From Dokdonella_A sp044227025 (lineage in GTDB: Bacteria > Pseudomonadota > Gammaproteobacteria > Xanthomonadales > Rhodanobacteraceae): 64,000 nucleotides of DNA. Shown here one piece after another: positions 1-10,200 of the stretch. The notes below the pieces were generated by a model, which was not told where the DNA came from, searched no databases, and worked only from the letters and a program-made list of their open reading frames with translations. A program made the position numbers and the translations under genes. Where the stretch lies: positions 319,026-383,025 of the forward strand of contig NZ_JBGAFX010000006.1 of NCBI RefSeq assembly GCF_044227025.1, written 5' to 3'. Every line of letters begins with the position of its first letter. Positions within the stretch are counted from its first letter, which is position 1.

Positions 1-1
1 C

Positions 2-2647
2 GCGAACGGCACCTACACCGACTTCACCTACCACGCGCGTGGCTGGCTCACCGACCGCATCGTGCGCGCGAGTGCGAGTGGAACCCCCGGCGCGGGCGAC
101 GCGACGATGCACATCGACTACGACGCGGTCGGCAATGTCACGAAGGTGACCCAGCCGGATGGCGCGTACCTGCAATACACCTACGATGACGCCCATCGAT
201 TGCTGAAGATCAACGACAACCTCGCCAACACGATCGACTACTGCCCGGGTGGCGTCGGCAACGCGGACTGCCTCGACGCTGCCGGCCACCGCAAGGTCGA
301 GCAGGTCAAGGATCCGTCCAATGCGGTCAAGCGCCAGCTGCATCGCGTCTACAACCAGCTCGGCCAGTTGACCCAGGTGCTCAACGCGGCGAATGTGCCG
401 GTCGAGACCTCCGCCGGCATCGGTGGATCCGGCATCGCCGATGGCTACGACGGCAACGGCAACCGCATCCTCAAGGACGACGGCCTCGGCATCCGCACGG
501 AGCAGGACGTCGACCCGCTCAATCGCCTCAAGACGACGATCCAGAACCTGGCTGGTACAGATCCGGCGACGCAGAACGCGACCACCGGCTACACCTACGA
601 CACGCGCGACAACCTGCGCCAGGTCACCGATCCGGATGGCCTCAACACCAACTACACCTACGACGGCCTCAACAACCTCACCGCGCTCGACAGCCCCGAC
701 ACCGGCCACACCGGCTACACCTACGACGCCGCCGGCAACCGCATCAGCCAGACCGACAACCGCGGGGTCACCAGCACCTACACCTACGACCGCTTGAACC
801 GGCTGACCGCGATCGGCTATCCGACCACCAGCCTCAACGTCACCTATGCCTACGACCAGGCCGACGGCACCACCGGCTGCAGCGGCTCGTTCCCGCTCGG
901 TCGCCTGACCCGGATGACCGATTCCTCGGGCAGCACGACGTATTGCTACGACCGTCGCGGCAATGTGCTGAAGAAGACGCAGGTCGCCAATGGCGTCAGC
1001 CTCGTCACGCAGTACACCTACACGGTTGCGGATCGGCTGGCGACGGTCACCTATCCGAGTGGGGGAGTCGCAACCTACACGCGCGATGCGCTCGGTCGCG
1101 TCAACGTGGTGCAGTGGTCGACCACCACGGGCGCCAAGAATACGAACGTCATCAGCAATGCAACCTACTTCCCGTTTGGTCCCCTCAATGTGCTGACCTT
1201 CGGAAACGGCCGCACGCTGGCCAAGAACTACGACCAGGACTACGCGATCAGCACGATCAGCGGCACGCCATCGCCCGGCAACGCGTTGACGCTGTACCTC
1301 GGCGTGGACGTGATGGGCGACATCGTGAGCGCGAAGGAAACGCTGAGCATCCACCCGGACCGCGTCTACGGTTACGACCCGCTATACCGCCTGACCGATG
1401 CGCAGACCGGTGTCGGCGGCCCGGTGGAAAGCTACACCTACAACAAGACCGGCGATCGCCTGAGCGCGAGCCTCAATGGCGCGTCACCGACGGCCTATTC
1501 CTACGCCGCCGGCACGCACCACCTTGCCAGCGTCGGCGGCGTCGCGCGCACCTACGACCTCAACGGCAACACGCAGACCGGTACGGCAACAGGGCTCACC
1601 CTCGGCTACGACAACCGCAACCGCCTCACCAGCGCGGTCAACGGCACCATGAGTGCGAGCTACGCGATCAGCGGTCGCGGCGAACGCGTCGGCAAGACGG
1701 TGACGGTGAGCGGCACGCCGACCACGACCTTGTTCGCCTATGACGAGGGCGGGCGGCTGATTGGCGAATACAGCGGCACCGGTGTCGCGCAGGCGGAATA
1801 CATTTATCTCGACTCGACCCCGGTCGGCGTGGTGAAGGGCGGGGTGCTGTATTACATCGAAACCGATCACCTCGGGACGCCGAGGCAGGTGGTGAAGCCG
1901 ACCGGCAATGTCGTGGTGTGGAAGTGGGACTTCCTGCAGAACACGTTTGGCAACAGCACGCCGAATCAGGATCCGGATGGGGACTCGGTGCAGTTCGTGC
2001 TGGGGTTGAGGTTTCCGGGGCAATACTTCGATGCGGAGACGGGACTAGGCTACAACTATTTCCGGGATTACGAGGCCGGGACTGGCCGGTATGTTGAGAG
2101 TGATGCGATTGGCCTTCTGGGTGGCGCGAATACTTTTGCATACGTCCGCTCGAATCCAGTGCGGCGCGTAGATCATTCGGGCCTGTTCTCCTCCGCCGAT
2201 GCACTCTTGGTCGATTGGTATTTACATGGCGATGGACAATTCGTAGACATTTCTGCATGGTGTGGTGACTATTTGGCGGATCCCGTTGTACAGGCAGTAA
2301 CTGCTCGACTGAAGCTGAAAGCGTACGCGCATGCGAAAACACTTGCCAACGCAGGGTTCAGTGGCGCTGAAGTATGGAGCTACGAAGAAACCAACGAGCT
2401 TTGGATAACGTCGATCTATTCATTTGGAAATGGCTCAAGAAAGTCAGACGTCGCATGCATCTTTTCAGGAAATGGATGTTGCGTTACTGGTATATGCGCG
2501 CTCCAACATTCGACAAAAGACTTGTTCAAAGACCCACTTGACCTTCGCCAATTTTGGCATTTGCCCGCATGGGCTGCAGATGTAGGAATTCCTTTCTGGT
2601 TTGGTCTTTCTTGTATCGAGAAATTTTCGGTTTATGCTTGCAAATGA
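2..2647 (+). CDS. Rhs repeat-associated core protein, 5' end missing
   Basis: The reading frame is open from base 2, so the start lies outside the window; about 881 residues are visible. The body is a run of YD repeats ('YTYD', 'GYTYDAAGNR') typical of Rhs beta-shell proteins. A canonical core follows at about 2010-2170 ('TDHLGTPRQV', 'FPGQYFDAETGLGYNYFRDY', 'GRY..SD.IGL'), which marks the boundary between the conserved shell and the variable tip. The tip (about 2170-2644, ~158 residues) matches no toxin family I recognise. It is Cys-rich ('FSGNGCCVTGICALQ') and visibly lower in GC than the shell. In this family the tip is the toxin and the next gene its immunity protein; here the stop overlaps the start of a four-helix membrane protein (ATGA). 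Rhs identity is certain; toxin function of the tip is inferred from architecture. Confidence 0.93.
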   Translation, partial: ANGTYTDFTYHARGWLTDRIVRASASGTPGAGDATMHIDYDAVGNVTKVTQPDGAYLQYTYDDAHRLLKINDNLANTIDYCPGGVGNADCLDAAGHRKVEQVKDPSNAVKRQLHRVYNQLGQLTQVLNAANVPVETSAGIGGSGIADGYDGNGNRILKDDGLGIRTEQDVDPLNRLKTTIQNLAGTDPATQNATTGYTYDTRDNLRQVTDPDGLNTNYTYDGLNNLTALDSPDTGHTGYTYDAAGNRISQTDNRGVTSTYTYDRLNRLTAIGYPTTSLNVTYAYDQADGTTGCSGSFPLGRLTRMTDSSGSTTYCYDRRGNVLKKTQVANGVSLVTQYTYTVADRLATVTYPSGGVATYTRDALGRVNVVQWSTTTGAKNTNVISNATYFPFGPLNVLTFGNGRTLAKNYDQDYAISTISGTPSPGNALTLYLGVDVMGDIVSAKETLSIHPDRVYGYDPLYRLTDAQTGVGGPVESYTYNKTGDRLSASLNGASPTAYSYAAGTHHLASVGGVARTYDLNGNTQTGTATGLTLGYDNRNRLTSAVNGTMSASYAISGRGERVGKTVTVSGTPTTTLFAYDEGGRLIGEYSGTGVAQAEYIYLDSTPVGVVKGGVLYYIETDHLGTPRQVVKPTGNVVVWKWDFLQNTFGNSTPNQDPDGDSVQFVLGLRFPGQYFDAETGLGYNYFRDYEAGTGRYVESDAIGLLGGANTFAYVRSNPVRRVDHSGLFSSADALLVDWYLHGDGQFVDISAWCGDYLADPVVQAVTARLKLKAYAHAKTLANAGFSGAEVWSYEETNELWITSIYSFGNGSRKSDVACIFSGNGCCVTGICALQHSTKDLFKDPLDLRQFWHLPAWAADVGIPFWFGLSCIEKFSVYACK

Positions 2648-3012
2648 TGAACAAAAAGGCTGTTGTATCATTCTTTTCTGGGGCGGTGGCAGTCTATCTA
2701 GTAGTAGTTCTTGCGCGCATCCAGCTCTATTCAATGCACATCGGGCACTACAATACGCATCCGACAACCGGACTTGTTCTGACGCCGATAGTTGCAGGAT
2801 GCGCGTACGCGCTCGGGTTGTTGGGTATTGTCCTAGTTCAGAAATTTGTCACATTGAAGCCCACTCTGCTCGGTGTCTTTTGCTATGGCGCTTGGTGCGC
2901 CTTGCCTGTCGGGCAATTCTTGCCGGAGCCTGTAAGGCCCAATTGGGTTCTCTTAATGGCCGTCACGCTTCCGCCGGTCTTGTTCCTGCTTCGCGGTAAA
3001 CGTCGTTGCTGA
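2644..3012 (+). CDS. Small four-helix membrane protein, probable immunity protein
   Basis: A 122-residue protein starts at ATG 2644, overlapping the upstream Rhs stop; a second ATG at 2647 is equally possible. Four hydrophobic segments are visible (around 'VVSFFSGAVAVYLVVVLA', 'LVLTPIVAGCAYALGLLGIV', 'TLLGVFCYGAWCALPVG' and 'WVLLMAVTLPPVLFLL'), and the protein ends in a basic 'RGKRRC' tail. I recognise no named family. Position directly behind an Rhs tip, translational coupling and low GC like the tip make it the candidate immunity protein. A membrane-embedded immunity protein suggests the toxin acts on or in the inner membrane, but this is inference. Confidence 0.7.
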   Translation: MMNKKAVVSFFSGAVAVYLVVVLARIQLYSMHIGHYNTHPTTGLVLTPIVAGCAYALGLLGIVLVQKFVTLKPTLLGVFCYGAWCALPVGQFLPEPVRPNWVLLMAVTLPPVLFLLRGKRRC

Positions 3013-3040
3013 TAGCAGCAGCTAAAAGACAAAAGGGGAC

Positions 3041-3078
3041 AAAAGGGGACGGAGTGGACCACCTCTGATTTTTCGTAC
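3041..3078 (+). repeat. Short repeat, copy A (IS-end-like motif)
   Basis: A ~38-bp stretch beginning 'AAAAGGGGACGGAGTGGAC' lies 29 bp after the immunity gene and recurs with a few substitutions at 36415. The first ten bases are also tandemly duplicated at 3031-3050. At the second site the motif abuts a transposase remnant, so both copies may derive from an insertion-sequence end. Confidence 0.55.
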
Positions 3079-3119
3079 GCCACAAAGCGAGGACAATCCT
3101 CGCGGATGGAGTGCGCCCG

Positions 3120-3263
3120 ATGAGCCGAACATATAGCGCGACGATGGGACTGCTGTGCTTGGCTTGCGGAGCGGGGTTTGCGTTCGATTGTCCATCTATC
3201 TCGGTCGTCGCGGCGATCCTTGGCCTAACGATGCTCGGGGTCCGATACCGCGAAGGCCGATAG
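3120..3263 (+). CDS. Possible 47-residue membrane peptide
   Basis: An ATG frame of 47 codons (starting 'MSRTYSATMGLLCLACGAG' and ending 'GVRYREGR') would encode two short hydrophobic segments. The purine-rich 'GGATGGAG' upstream is too far away for a convincing ribosome site. It sits between an IS-end-like repeat and a convergent gene. It may be a chance frame; I record it only because nothing else occupies the interval, and the rest of 3013-3392 shows nothing recognisable. Confidence 0.25.
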   Translation: MSRTYSATMGLLCLACGAGFAFDCPSISVVAAILGLTMLGVRYREGR

Positions 3264-3392
3264 CAATTTGGGTGTCGTCGGAAGGCCAGGCGCATCGCAG
3301 ATCACGGATGTGCGCATCGCCCCGTTCTGTTTCGATCATCGCCTGGAAACGATTGCGAAGACGCGCGCCAATTGACCGCGGCCCGGTAGCGC

Positions 3393-5339
3393 CTATTTCG
3401 CCCGCGCAATCGCCCCCCGCACCAACCGCGCCAACACCCGCTCGCCCACTGACTGCGGCTGCGCCAGCGCAAGCCGCGCGAGTAGCGGTGTGTCTTCCGC
3501 ACGACCGCCCGGCGCCAGCAACGCACCCAGCAACGCCGGCCAGCGGCGGGGTTCGGCGACGTGTGCCTTGAGCCACAACAGCGCCGGCAGGATGCGCCGC
3601 TCGGTCGCGTCGAAATCGCTGCCGAACGGGAAGGTCGGCAGCAGGCCTGCGCTCACTTGCGGGCGCAGGCGCTCGGCAAGTGCTTCGGGCGTGTTCGCAC
3701 GCCACGCATCCGGCACGCGGAAATCGCGCGCGAGCTTGCCATTGCGGATCGCCGTGGCCGCGAGCTCGTCGACGAAGCGCGCATCGCTGATCGCGAGCAT
3801 CGCCTGCACGCAGGCTTCGTCCGAGCGCCCGCGCAGGTCCGCGATGCCGTATTCAGTGATGTAGACATCGCGCAGGTGGCGCGGGATCGTCGTGTAGCCG
3901 TAGTTCCAGCGGATGTTCGACTCGACCTTGCGCCCGCTCTTGCGCGTTGCGCGCAGCAGCAGCACCGACCGTCCACCCGCCAGCGCATGCGCCATCGCGA
4001 CGAAGTTGTACTGCCCGCCGACGCCGCTGACGACGCGCCCGTCCTCGAGCGCATCCGACGTCGCCGCGCCGAGCAGGGTCGCCATCATGCAGGTGTTGAA
4101 GAAGCGCGCATCGCGGCGTTGCAACGCATCGAGCTGCTCGCGTCCGCCGTAGAGCTGGTTGACGTCGGACACCGCGCTCATCGCCAGCCCGCTGTAGTCC
4201 TCGCCTTGGAGTTCGCGCAGCCACGCGTAGAACTCCTTCGAACCGAGGTAGAACGCGCCCTTGAGGTAATGGCCGTTGCGCAGTTTCGACGGATCGACCG
4301 CGGCGCCGGTGGCGAGCGCGTGTTCCACCTCCATGTCGTCGTACACCGTGCGCTTGAGGATGCCCGCGCGGCGCAGGTGCATGAAGCCGTCCATGATCAT
4401 CTCGCTCGCGCCGTACAGGCCGTGCACGAACGCTCCCGTGCCACCCCAGCGGCCGGGCAACGGGTGCGCCTGGGTGCCGCCGCGCAGTGCCGCGAGCGTG
4501 GCGAGGTAGTCGGCATTGCGCTGGTGCCGCAGCAGCAGCGCGTGCACGATCGCATCCGACAATGCGCCGATGCCGATCTGCAGCGTGCCGCCGTCGCGCA
4601 CGAGCGAACTCGCGTGCAGGCCGATCGCGTATTCGGTCAGGTCCACCGCATTGCGCGGCAGCGCGAACAACTCCTGCCGCGGCAGGCTGCCGTCGACGAG
4701 GGCATCGAAGAACTCCGGCCCCACCTCCGCCGCGCCACTGAGGAACGGCAGGTCCGGGTGCACCACGCCGATGATCAATGGGCGCTGCCCGCCGTTCGCG
4801 GCGATCGCCTTGATCACGTCGAGCGTCACATCCGGATTGCACGACAGGCTGTAGCGCGCCGAGGGCCCGCTGCCGCGCGTGGCGACCAGCTGCACGATCG
4901 CGTGCAGGTTCGCGTGTTCGGCCAGGTCGCGCGCGACCGAGGTGTAGTTGATGCTCGCGTACTCGCGCTGCGCGCGCTCCGCATGCATCATCGCGCCCGA
5001 CATGAAGTAGAACTCCTCCACGTGCACGTTCGCCGGCACGCGGTTCGCCTTCATGTCGACCGCATAATCGAGGCGCGGATAGTCGGCGCCGAACTGGCGC
5101 GCGAGGAACGGCCCGAGGAACCGCCGCTCGAGATCGCTTGCCGCCGCCGGCAGGTCGAGCGAGAGCGCCGTGTACAAGGTCAGCCGCCGCGCCGGCTCCG
5201 CCTTGAAGCGCGCATACAGCGCATTGAGCAGGTGGTTCGGCTTGCCGAGCCCAAGCGGCGCGGCGACTGCGACCGCGTCACCCCCGCGCTGGAGGATGCG
5301 TGCGACGGCGTCGTCGATGGAGAGCAGTTCCGTGTTCAC
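3393..5339 (-). CDS. Acetyl-CoA hydrolase/transferase family protein
   Basis: A 648-residue cytoplasmic enzyme of the family I CoA-transferase/acetyl-CoA hydrolase group (as in 4-hydroxybutyrate CoA-transferase and Ach1-type proteins). Such enzymes move CoA between short-chain acids or hydrolyse acyl-CoA. Family-typical stretches are 'GIGALSDAIVHALL' mid-protein, 'GVGGQYNFVAMAHAL' and 'YITEYGIADLRGRS' in the C-terminal domain. GTG at 5339 is chosen because it is preceded by an AGGGAG ribosome site and begins the conserved fold; the frame stays open ~57 codons upstream without family resemblance. At ~650 residues it is longer than the ~430-residue 4-hydroxybutyrate CoA-transferases, resembling the longer uncharacterised proteobacterial branch. 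It is divergent from the DUF3667 gene, with ~150 bp between. The exact acid substrate cannot be read from sequence. Confidence 0.85.
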   Translation of the reverse strand: MNTELLSIDDAVARILQRGGDAVAVAAPLGLGKPNHLLNALYARFKAEPARRLTLYTALSLDLPAAASDLERRFLGPFLARQFGADYPRLDYAVDMKANRVPANVHVEEFYFMSGAMMHAERAQREYASINYTSVARDLAEHANLHAIVQLVATRGSGPSARYSLSCNPDVTLDVIKAIAANGGQRPLIIGVVHPDLPFLSGAAEVGPEFFDALVDGSLPRQELFALPRNAVDLTEYAIGLHASSLVRDGGTLQIGIGALSDAIVHALLLRHQRNADYLATLAALRGGTQAHPLPGRWGGTGAFVHGLYGASEMIMDGFMHLRRAGILKRTVYDDMEVEHALATGAAVDPSKLRNGHYLKGAFYLGSKEFYAWLRELQGEDYSGLAMSAVSDVNQLYGGREQLDALQRRDARFFNTCMMATLLGAATSDALEDGRVVSGVGGQYNFVAMAHALAGGRSVLLLRATRKSGRKVESNIRWNYGYTTIPRHLRDVYITEYGIADLRGRSDEACVQAMLAISDARFVDELAATAIRNGKLARDFRVPDAWRANTPEALAERLRPQVSAGLLPTFPFGSDFDATERRILPALLWLKAHVAEPRRWPALLGALLAPGGRAEDTPLLARLALAQPQSVGERVLARLVRGAIARAK

Positions 5340-5490
5340 TAGGGCTCCCTGGCGAGCTGCGTGCGGGCAGGGTAGCGCATGCATCCATCGACGGCATGTT
5401 GCGCCGCCAGCGGGTCGAGGAAAAGTGGGGTCGTGACGCCGCACCCCTCGCGTTAGGATGCGCTCCCCGCCCGCATCCGCGCGATCGCCG

Positions 5491-6402
5491 ATGACCGTGT
5501 CCTGCACCAACTGCTCCGTGCCCCTCGAAGGCCGCTACTGCGCGAGCTGCGGGCAGAAGCGTTTCGAAGCCGCGGACCGGCGCTTCGGCCATCTGCTCGG
5601 CGAGTTCGTGCACGGGCTGACCGACCTCGATGGGCGCGTATGGCGCTCGCTGCTCGCGCTGCTGTTCCGTCCCGGCCTGCTGTCGCTCGACTACAACGAG
5701 GGCCGCCGCGCGCGCTGGCTGTCGCCGGTGACGCTGTTCCTCGCGGTCAACGTGGTCTACTTCATCCTGCCGTTGCACGGCGACTACGCGATGCAGTTCA
5801 GCCGCCAGGTCACGCCGCGCATCGCGATCGCGGCGGCCGACCCCGGCACGGACACGAGCATGTATGCGCGCAACGCGCAGGCGCACAGTGCATTGACGGA
5901 ATCCTGGGTCGACCGCGAAGCCGCCCGGCTCGATCCCGACCACCACGGCGACGGTTACCGCAAGTTGCGTGAACGCTACGACGCGCGCGCGGACGACGTG
6001 AGCAAGGCGCTCGTCATCCTGCACCTGCCGTTCGTCGCGCTCGTCCTCGCGCTGCTCTACGCCGACCGGCGCCACTACTACGCCGAACACTTCGTGGTGA
6101 CGCTGCACTACTTCGCGTTCGCGCTGCTCATGGTGACGACGCTCGTGCACGTCATCACCGTGCTGCAATCGCTGGTCCCGTCATTTGACGCGATCGTTCC
6201 GATGTCCGCGCTCGACTGGGTCGCGCGCTTCCTCTACGCGCTCTACGCGGTGCTCATGCTGCATCGCGCCTACCGCACCGGATGGGTGCGCGCCGTCGCA
6301 TCGGCTGCCGCGCTCATCGCGGCGATGATCGCGGTCAACCTCTACATCTACAGGCCGGTGCAGTTCGTCGTCACGTTGTGGGTGGCGATGTACACAGCCT
6401 GA
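5491..6402 (+). CDS. DUF3667-type zinc-ribbon membrane protein
   Basis: A ~303-residue protein opens with a short zinc ribbon ('CTNCSVPLEGRYCASCGQK': two CxxC knuckles) and continues into about five to six hydrophobic helices (e.g. 'SPVTLFLAVNVVYFILPL', 'LPFVALVLALLYA', 'YFAFALLMVTTLVHVITVL', 'SAAALIAAMIAVNLYIY'). This layout fits the DUF3667 family of inner-membrane proteins of unknown function. ATG 5491 places the ribbon at the very N-terminus, as in relatives; an upstream ATG at 5458 would add 11 residues. The gene stands alone, divergent from the CoA-transferase gene. Confidence 0.75.
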   Translation: MTVSCTNCSVPLEGRYCASCGQKRFEAADRRFGHLLGEFVHGLTDLDGRVWRSLLALLFRPGLLSLDYNEGRRARWLSPVTLFLAVNVVYFILPLHGDYAMQFSRQVTPRIAIAAADPGTDTSMYARNAQAHSALTESWVDREAARLDPDHHGDGYRKLRERYDARADDVSKALVILHLPFVALVLALLYADRRHYYAEHFVVTLHYFAFALLMVTTLVHVITVLQSLVPSFDAIVPMSALDWVARFLYALYAVLMLHRAYRTGWVRAVASAAALIAAMIAVNLYIYRPVQFVVTLWVAMYTA

Positions 6403-6848
6403 CGCTCCCCTCGCTTCGAGGCCGAATCGGAGCGTGCGACTTGAGAGTCTGGCGGCAAGCGCCGTCTCGCCGCCGGTCGTCGTGATACGCGCAATTGAAC
6501 AGCCGGTGCCGCCGGGCTCGAAGCGCTCGGCGGCACCCCGCGTGTGCTACGCGGCAAAAGGATGGCCAGCCTTCTGTTTCAGGCGCCTCCCACTTGACCA
6601 CCCATTTTTGTGGCAATCCATCGGATGGCGAACTCTGATGTTTGAGAGGTTACACAGGAAAACCGATCTATCTTTTTCCTTGAATTGCAGCCGCGCTAAA
6701 GTCGAAGAAGTAGCGAAATTCCTACTTGCCGGCATGTCGACAGCGTGCAACCATCTTCAACGGTTTGCGGGGAGATGCATGGTCTGCCGAGTTTGCGCGG
6801 ATTGTGCATGCAGACCGACTCTGCGCGTTGCGTGCATTCGCCAATCGG
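6403..6848. other. Intergenic region with a hairpin, no convincing gene
   Basis: About 445 bp without a supported gene. A 10-bp perfect stem (GGTGCCGCCG / CGGCGGCACC, 6505-6537) lies ~100 bp after the DUF3667 stop; it lacks a T-run, so termination is only a guess. The second half (about 6595-6740) is AT-richer than its surroundings and is the likely place for the promoter of the mega-operon downstream, but I see no convincing -35/-10 pair. Confidence 0.4.
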
Positions 6849-7247
6849 GTGCTGGGGTTGATCTTGAAGTTTTTCAGATGCTGCCGCTTCGTGCTGGCCG
6901 TGCTCAGCGTTGCTGCGGCGACGGCGGGCGCCGAATCGGCGCGCTCATATGCTGTCGTTGCGATGGCGGCAGATGTGCAGACGATGGTCGTCCGCGATAG
7001 CGAAGGACGACTGGTGTCTTGTGCCAGGGGTGATGTCGTAGCTGGCACGGAGTGGCGCGTGGTGAACGTGCGCGGTGGTTCGGCGACGCTGGAAGGGGTG
7101 CAGCGGCAGGCCGGTGCCAAGGTCGAGCTGCGCGTGAACGTTGGTGAGCGGTTTGATCCACACGTGCCACTCACCACGCACGAATCTGTGGCGGCACCCC
7201 TAGGCAGCGCGCGCATTTTGCCAACGGTACGTCAGGGAATGAAATAG
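6849..7247 (+). CDS. Small exported protein of unknown function
   Basis: About 132 residues with a signal peptide ('LILKFFRCCRFVLAVLSVAA', probable cleavage after 'TAGA') and a compact mature part containing 'VVRDSEGRLVSCARGDVVAG'. That mature part is loosely reminiscent of the small beta domains of PilP/GspC-type proteins, but I do not claim membership. The start is uncertain: GTG 6849 gives a normal-length signal peptide, TTG 6858 or 6864 are alternatives, and the frame is open upstream to ATG 6726. The gene ends 21 bp before the 5915-residue giant gene and probably shares its transcript. Confidence 0.6.
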   Translation: MLGLILKFFRCCRFVLAVLSVAAATAGAESARSYAVVAMAADVQTMVVRDSEGRLVSCARGDVVAGTEWRVVNVRGGSATLEGVQRQAGAKVELRVNVGERFDPHVPLTTHESVAAPLGSARILPTVRQGMK

Positions 7248-7268
7248 CCAAGACTCCAGGGAGGGATC

Positions 7269-10200
7269 ATGCGCACGTACCTTTCGGCGACGTTGTCGCG
7301 TTTCATATGGGCTGTCTGTGCCGGGCTCGCATTGGTGCACGCGCGAGCGGATGAAGCGCCGCGCGAGTTGCAGGATTGCGTGCAGACGGTCGAGCCGCGT
7401 TCCGGCAAGGCGGCTGCCGGTACGCCTCTGATCGGCGCGGCCGAGGACATCGGCAACGTCAGCGTGATGGAAGTCAGTGGCGACTACCGCAAGGGCTTCA
7501 ACGAGCCGCGCAGGCAGGCGGCGACACGCTTCTACCAGACGCACGAAGATCGTTACGACTTCCTCGTCGTGTTCACGACCTTTGAATTCGATACCGGCGC
7601 CGCACTTGCGTTTCACAATCTCGTGCGCAATGACACGGCAGGTCTTGGCCAGCCGATGCTCGACCTTGGCGCCGATTTCGGCAGCCCAAGCCGGTTGCAG
7701 GGCTACATCGACATGGCGGCGATGAGCCGTTACAGCTTCAACTCCATAGCTCCCGATTATCACAAGTCAGTCGATACCCTCGCTCACGAACTCATGCATC
7801 GCTGGGGCGTCGCCGTCCATTTCATCGATGCCTCCGGTCAGGACAGTGCCGACCTGATTGGTCAGCAAGCATCACACTGGAGCTACTTTGTCGATACCGA
7901 TGCCTCCGTCATGTACGGCAGCGACTGGCAAGCGCAGGCCGATGGCTCGTTCCGCAGCGTCGACATCCGCCATCGTTACAGCCCGCTCGATCTGTACCTG
8001 GCCGGTTTCGCATCGCGCGAGGAAGTGCCGCCTTTCACCCTGATCCGCAATGCCAACGCGGGTGCGGCGACCGACCTTCCGGAACTCGGCGCGAGCATCC
8101 ATGGCGTAGCCGAGACGATCACCATCGATCAGATCATTGCGGCATCGGGAGCACGCGTGCCCTCGGCGGCGAATGCGCAGAGAGATTTCAACGCCGCGCT
8201 GATCCTGCTCAAGCGTCCGGGCGAGAACGTAGCGACGGAACGCCTGCTGCAGCTTGAGCGCTTCAGGGTGCGCTTCCAGCAACAGCTGACGGAGATGACC
8301 GACGGCCGCGCGGCGATCCACATTTACACGCAGGCGCGCGGCGCAGCAGCGGCGCCGCCAACGATCCTGCATGGCAGCGGCAGCACCGCCGCTCCCGGCG
8401 GGGTGCCCGCCGCGATCGTCTGGCTGGAATCGCAACAGGCTGCCGATGGCCATTGGCAGGACCGCCCTGCGACTGCATTGCGCGATACGGTCGCGGTGGT
8501 GCGTGCGCTGGAGGAGCTCGACCCTGCCTACCCAGGCCTCGCCTTGGCGCGCGCGTGGCTGGCCGATCACCCGGTCGCAAATATCGACCAGCGCAGTTGG
8601 AGGCTGATCGGGGCGCAGGGCGACAGCGATGCCACGGCACTCGCCGCCGCGCAGGACAGCCACGGTGGCTTCGCACTTGAATCCGGCTGGAATGCGAGCA
8701 GTGTCGACACCGCGCTGGTCGCTGCGGCGCTGACCGATCATGGTCGCGACGCGCCGGGCCTCAACGCCGCGTTGCAGGCGCTCGGCTCACAGCAGAATGT
8801 GGATGGCAGTTTCGGCGTCGCGCCCGGCGGGCGCGGCCATCTGTTGCCGACCTTGCGCGTCGCCAGCTTGCTTGCCAGACAGTCGGACAGCGACAGTACG
8901 CAACGTCTGGCGCAGGTAAGCGGGTGGATGCAGACGCGCCAAGCCGCTGACGGTGGTGTCGGTACGCCGCTGCAGAGCGCGCTCGCATCGACGGTGGATA
9001 CCTACGCGTTGTTCGGTCGACTCACGTTGGCGTCGGAACTCACGATCGGCGTGCGCAACTTCGTGCGACAGCAGCAACAGGTGAGCGGCGACTGGGGTGG
9101 CAGCACCTACCTTACCGCAACCGCCATGCTCGCCTACGCGCACGACCAGCGCCCAAACCTCACGCTGGCGACAGCGCCGACAATCGCGCCGGTGCCCCTG
9201 CAGGACGGCGAGCGCGCGACCCTCTCCGCCGTCGTCGCCAACAGTGGCAATGTACCGATCGCTGCGACGGCCTTGCGCTGGTACGACGGCGATCCCGATC
9301 TGGGCGGCGTGCGGATCGGCGGCGACGTCGTCGTGCCCGATCTCGCGGCGGGTTCCAGTGCGAACGTCAAACAGTACTGGGACACGACGGGCCTGGCCGG
9401 TACGCATGAGCTGTGGCTCGTGCTGGACGCAGCTGGCGCGGTGGTGGAAGCGAGCGAGATCGACAATCGCGGCCAGCTGAGCGCGACCGTGCTGCCGCCG
9501 TCGACGCAGCCGGATCTCGCGCTTACCGCAGCCGACTTCAGCCTCGTTCCGGCGTCGGTATCGACGTTGCCAAGTGCGATCCACGTAACTGGCACGCTGC
9601 GCAACATTGGCGCACAGGGTGCCAGTGGCGCCGTGCTGCGGTTGTATGCGCAACCGGACCTCAGTCACGCACTGGCAGAAGCGAGCGTGGATGTACCGGC
9701 GCGCGGCAGCGTACCCATCGAGCTCGCGTTCACCGCGACGCAGGCGGCGACGCTGAATCTGCTGGTGCGCGCCGATCCCGACGGAGCGATCGCGGAAGGC
9801 AGTGAGGCAAACAACGACGCGGAGTTGACCTTGCGATTCGGCGAGTCGCTCGACCTGGAAACCACGAATGCCGATCTCGCGTTGCTCACGACGCCGGCAC
9901 TGGTCGGTCGCAGCCTTGATTTCGAAGGCACGGTGCGGAACCGCGGCACGGTCGATTCACCGCCGGTCACGCTGCACGCTGAAGTCGTGCAGGACGGTGT
10001 GGCCACGCCGATCTTCGATGGGGCGATACAGGTAACCGCTGGCCAGAACAGCCGGCGTCGTTTCACCTGGCGTCCGTTGCAGCCGGGTCCGGTGCAGTTG
10101 CGCGTCGTGCTCGATCCTGCGAACCAGGTGGCCGAGACGGACGAAGGCAACAACGTCGGCGTACTCGACTTCACAGTAGACGCACCAACACAGGCCGATC

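Noticed and set aside
3561..5342. 593-residue plus-strand frame opposite the CoA-transferase gene
   Set aside because: Its Arg/Ala/His-rich translation has no family features, while the minus strand gives a clear enzyme over the same bases.
6434..7000. 188-residue plus-strand frame between the DUF3667 gene and the mega-operon
   Set aside because: No signal, domain or ribosome site; it overlaps a better exported-protein frame at its 3' end.
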